Of a stretch of DNA of 64,000 nucleotides, positions 60,216 to 64,000 are shown piece by piece. The notes under the pieces are model-generated. The model made no database searches, was not told where the DNA came from, and worked only from the letters and a program-made list of their open reading frames with translations. The translations under genes were made by a program, and so were the position numbers. The stretch spans positions 124,001-188,000 of the forward strand of contig JAETOL010000003.1 in NCBI GenBank assembly GCA_021771755.1, written 5' to 3'. The stretch is from Lachnospiraceae bacterium (lineage in GTDB: Bacteria > Bacillota > Clostridia > Lachnospirales > Lachnospiraceae). Position 1 is the first letter of the stretch. Every line of letters begins with the position of its first letter.

Positions 60216-61036
60216 TGAAGAAATCAAACATATCAAAAGCGTTGTCATCAATTCGGACATCCGTGGCAAAACACAGTCCTGAAATCCTAACAGGCATCGG
60301 TATTGCCGGAATGATTGTGACAACCGTGATGGCTGTTCAGGCTACCCCCAAAGCGTTAATTCTGATTGATAATGAAAAAAAGAGAATCAATCAACGGTTT
60401 TTTGATGAGGCAAAAGCAGAGGGTTATGAAGAGTTTGCCAGGGTAGATCGTTTAAAACCCGTTGAAATTATAAAAACGACGTGGATATGTTACCTTCCTG
60501 CGGTAATAACAGGCGGTGTGTCGATTGCTTGCTTGATTGGTGCCAATTCTGTAAATGCTCGAAGAAATGCGGCGCTTGCCACCGCATACACATTATCCGA
60601 ATCCGCGCTTAAAGAATATCAGGAGAAAGTCGTCGAAACAATTGGTGAAAAGAAAGAACAGTCGGTGCGAGATGCTATTGCGAAAGATAAGCTGGAGCAG
60701 AATCCTGTAATGAGCCGTGAGGTTATCATTACGGACAAGGGCGATACTCTCTGCTTTGATGCAGTATCCGGACGGTATTTTAAGTCTGACATTGAAAAAT
60801 TAAAAAAAGCCGTGAACGAGCTTAACCGTCAGATGCGGGATGAGATGTATATTTCACTGAACGAGTTCTATTATGAAATTGGTCTGAGCGGTATCGGTAT
60901 TGGTGATGATCTTGGTTGGAACATTGACAATGGTTATATTGAGCCGCATTTCAGTTCTCAACTGGCGGAGGATGGTAAACCTTGTCTGGTTATCAGCTAT
61001 CTTGTCGGTCCAAGATACGATTATCGTAATGGTTAA
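60215..61036 (+). CDS. DUF6353-like membrane protein 2
   Basis: 273 aa. The lead-in KHSPEILTGIGIAGMIVTTVM and VQATPKALILI, a second helix IKTTWICYLPAVITGGVSIACL, then NARRNAALATAYTLSESALKEY and a soluble acidic domain ending in YLVGPRYD. Same family as 57048 and 62522. Its ATG overlaps the variable protein stop (TAATG), so the two are co-translated. That coupling links the DGR target to a membrane partner. Confidence 0.82.
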   Translation: MKKSNISKALSSIRTSVAKHSPEILTGIGIAGMIVTTVMAVQATPKALILIDNEKKRINQRFFDEAKAEGYEEFARVDRLKPVEIIKTTWICYLPAVITGGVSIACLIGANSVNARRNAALATAYTLSESALKEYQEKVVETIGEKKEQSVRDAIAKDKLEQNPVMSREVIITDKGDTLCFDAVSGRYFKSDIEKLKKAVNELNRQMRDEMYISLNEFYYEIGLSGIGIGDDLGWNIDNGYIEPHFSSQLAEDGKPCLVISYLVGPRYDYRNG

Positions 61037-61041
61037 TGGTT

Positions 61042-61066
61042 CGCAAAAAATACAATGTCTATTATG
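61042..61066 (+). promoter_or_regulatory. 25-bp element motif, copy 8
   Basis: CGC-N8-CA-N5-TATTATG, identical to copy 6. It lies 39 bp before ATG 61105 and 6 bp after the stop of the gene at 60215. Confidence 0.75.
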
Positions 61067-61104
61067 GAAAGATTACCTATTTTATTCTGAAAGGAGAAAG
61101 CAAA

Positions 61105-61380
61105 ATGGAAACTAACGAAATTATGAACAACGAGGAAGTTATCGAGGAAACAACTGAGGAAATCGTGAAAGCGACTTCTCGTAGCGGTTTGAAAACAGCG
61201 ACAACGATTGGGTTAGCTATGATTGCCGGCGGACTGGCTTGCAAATTCGTAGTGGAGCCTGCGTTGGAAAGGTTTAAAACCTGGAGAGCGAGTCGCAAAG
61301 TAACAATTTGTTCTCAGGCAGATTCGGAATGTGACTCTGACGAAGATTTCGAGGAAGAAGAGAAAGACTCCGAAGAATAG
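61105..61380 (+). CDS. Small membrane protein with acidic tail
   Basis: 91 aa. An acidic N-terminus (NNEEVIEETTEEIVKATS), one membrane helix (TTIGLAMIAGGLACKFVV) and a strongly acidic C-terminus (DSDEDFEEEEKDSEE). ATG 61105 follows GAAAGGAGAA; upstream in-frame starts overlap the motif. No family recognised. It is one of several single-helix proteins in the element. Confidence 0.68.
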   Translation: METNEIMNNEEVIEETTEEIVKATSRSGLKTATTIGLAMIAGGLACKFVVEPALERFKTWRASRKVTICSQADSECDSDEDFEEEEKDSEE

Positions 61381-61399
61381 GCAGTAAAAAATTTAGACA

Positions 61400-61437
61400 A
61401 GGGAGGGCATCTGTGACAAGGTGCTTTCCCTTTTTCT
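61400..61437 (+). terminator. Terminator
   Basis: AGGGAGGGCATC pairs with GGTGCTTTCCCT (several G-U pairs), then TTTTTCTTTT. Confidence 0.78.
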
Positions 61438-61458
61438 TTTGATGTATGGAGGGATATT

Positions 61459-61662
61459 ATGAACCAGTATGCATATGACGGACCTGTTATGGAATTTGGT
61501 ACCTGCGTTGCGACAAGATGGAAAGCTTCCACATATGCAGTATCTGAAAATAAGGCAAGAAGCAATCTCACATATCAGTTTAAAAAAAGGCACAACAGAG
61601 TTCCCGGGACAAAAATCACGCTTCCAGGGAAGGTTATTATGATAAATGAAGGGAGGTCGTGA
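61459..61662 (+). CDS. Small hypothetical phage-like protein
   Basis: 67 aa, basic, cytosolic (CVATRWKASTYAVSENKARSN then LTYQFKKRHNRVPGTKITLPG). The pattern is recurrent in Firmicute phages and conjugative elements, of unknown role. ATG 61459 follows GGAGGG. It ends at 61662 and the next gene begins 2 bp later with its own ribosome site GGGAGG. Confidence 0.68.
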   Translation: MNQYAYDGPVMEFGTCVATRWKASTYAVSENKARSNLTYQFKKRHNRVPGTKITLPGKVIMINEGRS

Positions 61663-61663
61663 G

Positions 61664-62254
61664 ATGGAGGATTACAAACCTAATTCTCACAAATTAAAAG
61701 AAGAACGCGAGGCATCTCTGCCAGAAAAGAAGGTGGAGAAGATAGTCAGCGGTTCCGTTAAATCGAAAAAGAAAAATGGAATTCAGAAAATAACAGATGT
61801 GTTTATCCCCGAAGATGTGGATAACGTGAAAACATATGTCTTTGAAGATGTTATTGTTCCTGCGGTAAAAGATATTATTTTGGATACGGTCAGAGCTTTT
61901 CTCGGTATTGATAAAAAATCGGGAAGAAATTCAAATGCGTCTAAAGTGGCATATAGAAGCTATTACGATAAAGATAACAGAAGAGATTCTAATGCGACGA
62001 GAATCCGGACGGGTTATGATTTTGACGATATTATTTTGGATAACCGTGGGGAAGCGGAGGATGTTCTGGCAAGAATGGACGAGTTGATTGATACCTATGG
62101 TTTGGTCAGCGTGGCAGATTTTTATGATCTTGTTGGTGTCAGCGGAAATTACACAGATAATAAATACGGATGGTCGAATATTCGAAGTGCTTCCGTAATT
62201 CGGGTCAGAGATGGCTATATGATTAAACTTCCGAAGGCTTTACCGCTGAATTAG
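61664..62254 (+). CDS. Hypothetical phage protein
   Basis: 196 aa. Basic disordered N-terminus, then FEDVIVPAVKDIILDTVRAF, a Ser/Arg/Asn-rich middle (SNASKVAYRSYYDKDNRR) and a C-terminal VLARMDELIDTYGLVSVADFYDLVGVSG domain (quoted in part: RMDELIDTYGLVSVADF). This C-terminal block is frequent in Firmicute phages beside DUF3310 genes, as here. Function unknown. ATG 61664 follows AAGGGAGG. Confidence 0.7.
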   Translation: MEDYKPNSHKLKEEREASLPEKKVEKIVSGSVKSKKKNGIQKITDVFIPEDVDNVKTYVFEDVIVPAVKDIILDTVRAFLGIDKKSGRNSNASKVAYRSYYDKDNRRDSNATRIRTGYDFDDIILDNRGEAEDVLARMDELIDTYGLVSVADFYDLVGVSGNYTDNKYGWSNIRSASVIRVRDGYMIKLPKALPLN

Positions 62255-62267
62255 ATGGGGGATAACA

Positions 62268-62519
62268 ATGTACGAATCAAAAGATAAATTAGTATCGCAT
62301 CCGGCTCATTATCAGTCAGAAACCGGGTTAGAAGTTATCGATGTCATCGAAGCGTTTACGTTCGATTTAAAAGGTATTGAGGCGACGGATACCGGAAACA
62401 TCATTAAGTATGCCTGCCGTTGGAAGAACAAAAACGGTATACAGGATTTAGAGAAGATTATGTGGTATACACAGCATCTGATTGATCATTTGAGAAAACT
62501 TGAAAAGGAGAATAATTGA
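62268..62519 (+). CDS. DUF3310-family phage protein
   Basis: 83 aa. VSHPAHYQSETGLEVIDVIE, then GNIIKYACRWKNKNGIQDLEK and YTQHLIDHL: the family hallmark (SHPxHY and KY.xRxxxKxGxxDLxK). It is related to nucleotide-handling phage proteins; the precise role is not known. ATG 62268 behind GGGGGATAAC. Strongest single indicator that the element is phage-derived. Confidence 0.88.
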   Translation: MYESKDKLVSHPAHYQSETGLEVIDVIEAFTFDLKGIEATDTGNIIKYACRWKNKNGIQDLEKIMWYTQHLIDHLRKLEKENN

Positions 62520-62521
62520 TT

Positions 62522-63481
62522 ATGAAAAAAACAGAGATTATGAAAAAGGTAAGCACGACCTTTGGTAAGGTTGGTTTTCAGATGAAAAAACACAGCCCGG
62601 AGATTCTTATTGTGGCTGGCGTCATCGGTACAGTGGCGAGTGCGGTAATGGCTTGTAAAGCTACAACCAAAGTAGGAGAAATCGTAGAAAAGACGAAGGA
62701 TGACTTAGACGAGATCCACAAAGCGGCCGAGGCCGGTGTCACCAATGCCGGCGAAACGTATAACGAGGATGATTCAAAAAAAGATTTGGCTATTGTATAT
62801 GCTCGTACCGGCTTTGAATTTGTAAAGCTTTATGCACCGTCTGTTATTATGGGTACGCTTTCACTTACGAGTATTATTGCGTCAGATAATATTCTCCGTA
62901 AAAGAAATGCCGCACTGGCAGCAGCATATGCGACTGTAGACAAAGGTTTTAAGGATTATCGGGGACGAGTGATTGAACGCTTTGGCGAGGGCGTTGACCG
63001 GGAATTGAAAAACGGTGTGAAAGCAAAAAAGGTTGATGCGATTGAAACTGATCCGGAAACCGGAAAAGAGAAAAAAGTTAAAAAACAGAAATTAGTAGCG
63101 AATCCGTCTGATATCAGCGGATATGCCCGTTTCTTTGAGCAGTACACAACCGACGAAGATGGGACAACCATTTTAAATCGGAACTGGGAAAGCAACAATG
63201 ATTACAATCTGATGTTTCTTAAAGCTCAGGAAAAATTTGCCAACGATCTTTTGATAGCTAAAAAACGTGTATTTCTGAATGAGGTTTATGAAGCACTTGG
63301 CTTCCCTCGTACGAAAGCAGGACAGATTGTCGGTTGGGTATATGACGAAGAAAATCCAATCGGGGACAATTATATTGATTTTGGTCTTCATGAGGATAAT
63401 CCGGTATATTCCGATACTGAAGATAATTCCGCGATTTTGCTTGACTTCAACGTTGACGGAAACATCTGGGATCTGATGTAG
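62522..63481 (+). CDS. DUF6353-like membrane protein 3
   Basis: 319 aa, the longest of the three. KKHSPEILIVAGVIGTVASAV and a second helix VIMGTLSLTSIIASDNIL, then KRNAALAAAYATVDKGFKDY. The C-terminal half adds a long soluble domain with a lysine-rich loop (TGKEKKVKKQK) and ends in a VYDEENPIGDNYIDFGLHED acidic part. The ATG at 62522 is taken over TTG 62516; AAAAGGAG precedes it. Function unknown; all three likely sit in the same membrane complex. Confidence 0.82.
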   Translation: MKKTEIMKKVSTTFGKVGFQMKKHSPEILIVAGVIGTVASAVMACKATTKVGEIVEKTKDDLDEIHKAAEAGVTNAGETYNEDDSKKDLAIVYARTGFEFVKLYAPSVIMGTLSLTSIIASDNILRKRNAALAAAYATVDKGFKDYRGRVIERFGEGVDRELKNGVKAKKVDAIETDPETGKEKKVKKQKLVANPSDISGYARFFEQYTTDEDGTTILNRNWESNNDYNLMFLKAQEKFANDLLIAKKRVFLNEVYEALGFPRTKAGQIVGWVYDEENPIGDNYIDFGLHEDNPVYSDTEDNSAILLDFNVDGNIWDLM

Positions 63482-63512
63482 TTGTAAAATTTGGAACAGG
63501 AGGATTTACATT

Positions 63513-63614
63513 ATGAATAGTATTTTATCATTTGTATCTTATACGTTAGCGGCTATGGCTGGGATCTGTTTTGTAGGTGGCATCGCCGTGTTATCGGGTG
63601 GGAAGGAGAATTGA
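63513..63614 (+). CDS. Mini membrane protein
   Basis: 33 aa, one membrane helix (LAAMAGICFVGGIAVL). CAGGAGG lies before ATG 63513. The next gene starts 3 bp after its stop. Small enough to be missed; the ribosome site and packing support it. Confidence 0.6.
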   Translation: MNSILSFVSYTLAAMAGICFVGGIAVLSGGKEN

Positions 63615-63617
63615 GCT

Positions 63618-63779
63618 ATGGATGGAATCGGAAACCTTATATCCATGCTTGATTATGTGCTGGATACAAAACGGAAAAGGCATATCACGGGGGGTATTCT
63701 TTTGAGTGCCTCTCTTCTTTTTGGTGGGTTGGCGCTCACGGTTATGACAATAAACGACGAGGAGGAAGAGGATGAATAA
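63618..63779 (+). CDS. Mini membrane protein
   Basis: 53 aa. A basic segment (YVLDTKRKRH) before one membrane helix (ILLSASLLFGGLALTVMTI) and an acidic tail (NDEEEEDE). Overlaps the next gene by 8 bp. Ribosome site GGAAGGAG inside the previous gene's end. Confidence 0.62.
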   Translation: MDGIGNLISMLDYVLDTKRKRHITGGILLSASLLFGGLALTVMTINDEEEEDE

Positions 63780-64000
63780 TAAAGCAGTAACTTTTCTGGC
63801 ATTTGTTCTTGGTGCAGCCGCCGGTTCATTCATAACCTGGCGTCATGTCAAAGATATTTATGAACAGATTGCGCAGGAAGAAATCGATTCTGTAAAAGAA
63901 GTGTTTTTGAAACGGGAAGCGGAAATGAATCCAAAAACAGATGATGAACCGAGCTTATATCCTAAGATTGCAGCTTGTTACGAAAATGGTGAAAGTAAAA
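63772..64000 (+). CDS. Small membrane protein, cut by the window end
   Basis: At least 76 aa. One membrane helix (VTFLAFVLGAAAGSFITW) and a charged tail (EQIAQEEIDSVKEVFLKRE). GAGGAGGAAGAG precedes ATG 63772. The frame is open to base 64000, so the 3' end is outside. The single-helix layout resembles its neighbours. Confidence 0.65.
   Translation, partial: MNNKAVTFLAFVLGAAAGSFITWRHVKDIYEQIAQEEIDSVKEVFLKREAEMNPKTDDEPSLYPKIAACYENGESK

Larger units (their letters stand above)
52691..64000. mobile_element. Phage-like mobile element, left part
   Basis: From 52691 to the window end the content changes: more than 20 short + strand genes with strong ribosome sites and no metabolic function, phage-type families (DUF3310, DUF6353-like, ArpU-like), zinc-ribbon proteins, a tRNA-like gene and repeated regulatory motifs. 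Neither integrase, terminase, capsid nor replication gene lies within the window; they would be downstream. Whether it is a prophage, a phage-plasmid or an integrative element cannot be settled here. Confidence 0.85.

Noticed and set aside
52691-64000. Template repeat and reverse transcriptase of the predicted DGR
   Set aside because: Looked for on both strands; no AAY-rich copy of the variable region and no reverse-transcriptase motif was recognised in the window, so none is reported.

Overview
The window is Gram-positive, spore-forming, anaerobic-gut-Firmicute DNA, most like a Lachnospiraceae genome (Blautia/Dorea/Ruminococcus-type). This rests on the gene set: nadK-argR-recN-spoIVB, spo0A, sigG, ylmC, spore coat genes, a PPi-type phosphofructokinase, NADP-type glutamate dehydrogenase, near-perfect AGGAGG ribosome sites and TTGACA/TATAAT promoters. 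No rRNA and no CRISPR array were seen.

Layout. 1-3.9 kb: end of nadK, argR, recN and spoIVB. 4.1-15.7 kb: about 12 kb of accessory genes that split spoIVB from its usual neighbour spo0A. They comprise an EamA exporter, a U32-like protein, a MATE exporter, an Rrf2 regulator with three matching operator sites, a flavin/pyridoxamine-oxidase-fold protein, a ferredoxin remnant, a class-M sirtuin plus zinc-macrodomain pair (ADP-ribosylation writer and eraser), a TetR regulator, a flavodoxin-like protein, a RibD-fold reductase, a broken tyrosine phosphatase, and a UroD-like methyltransferase divergent from a PucR-type regulator. 16-40.6 kb: core genes spo0A, glgA, coat proteins, a subtilase, an NCS2 permease, pfp, pepT, an MBL hydrolase, a polyphosphate-related group (VTC polymerase, RsgI-like protein, HAD, PPK2-type phosphotransferase), nrdR, ylmC, sigG, gdhA, gltA, yqeG, a shikimate-kinase homologue, efp, an aldo/keto reductase, nhaC and lrgAB. 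40.7-52.6 kb: tmRNA, a BcrA-type ABC transporter (with an apparent deletion) next to a divergent two-component system, an ABC exporter, a block of large palindromic repeats, an ECF sigma/DUF4179 anti-sigma pair and a second two-component system.

52.69-64 kb: a phage-like mobile element. Its left edge falls just after eight codons that read like the start of hisH. It holds more than 20 small co-directional genes, each with a strong ribosome site. Several are fronted by copies of a fixed 25-bp motif (CGC-N8-CA-N5-TNTTATG, eight copies) and closed by short terminators sharing the tail GGCTCTTTCTTTTT. A tRNA-His-like gene with a shortened anticodon arm sits 2 bp after one motif copy. Three DUF6353-like membrane proteins and a DUF3310 protein are present.

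Most exciting signal: two adjacent proteins (58419-59285 and 59352-60215) carry C-type-lectin-like DUF6273 domains whose ends show the mark of a diversity-generating retroelement. Twelve NNY codons differ between the two copies only at codon positions 1 and 2. Every codon kept identical between them is free of adenine. Both variable regions are followed, 27-28 bp later, by the same GC-rich hairpin. The template repeat and reverse transcriptase were not found in the window and are expected outside it.
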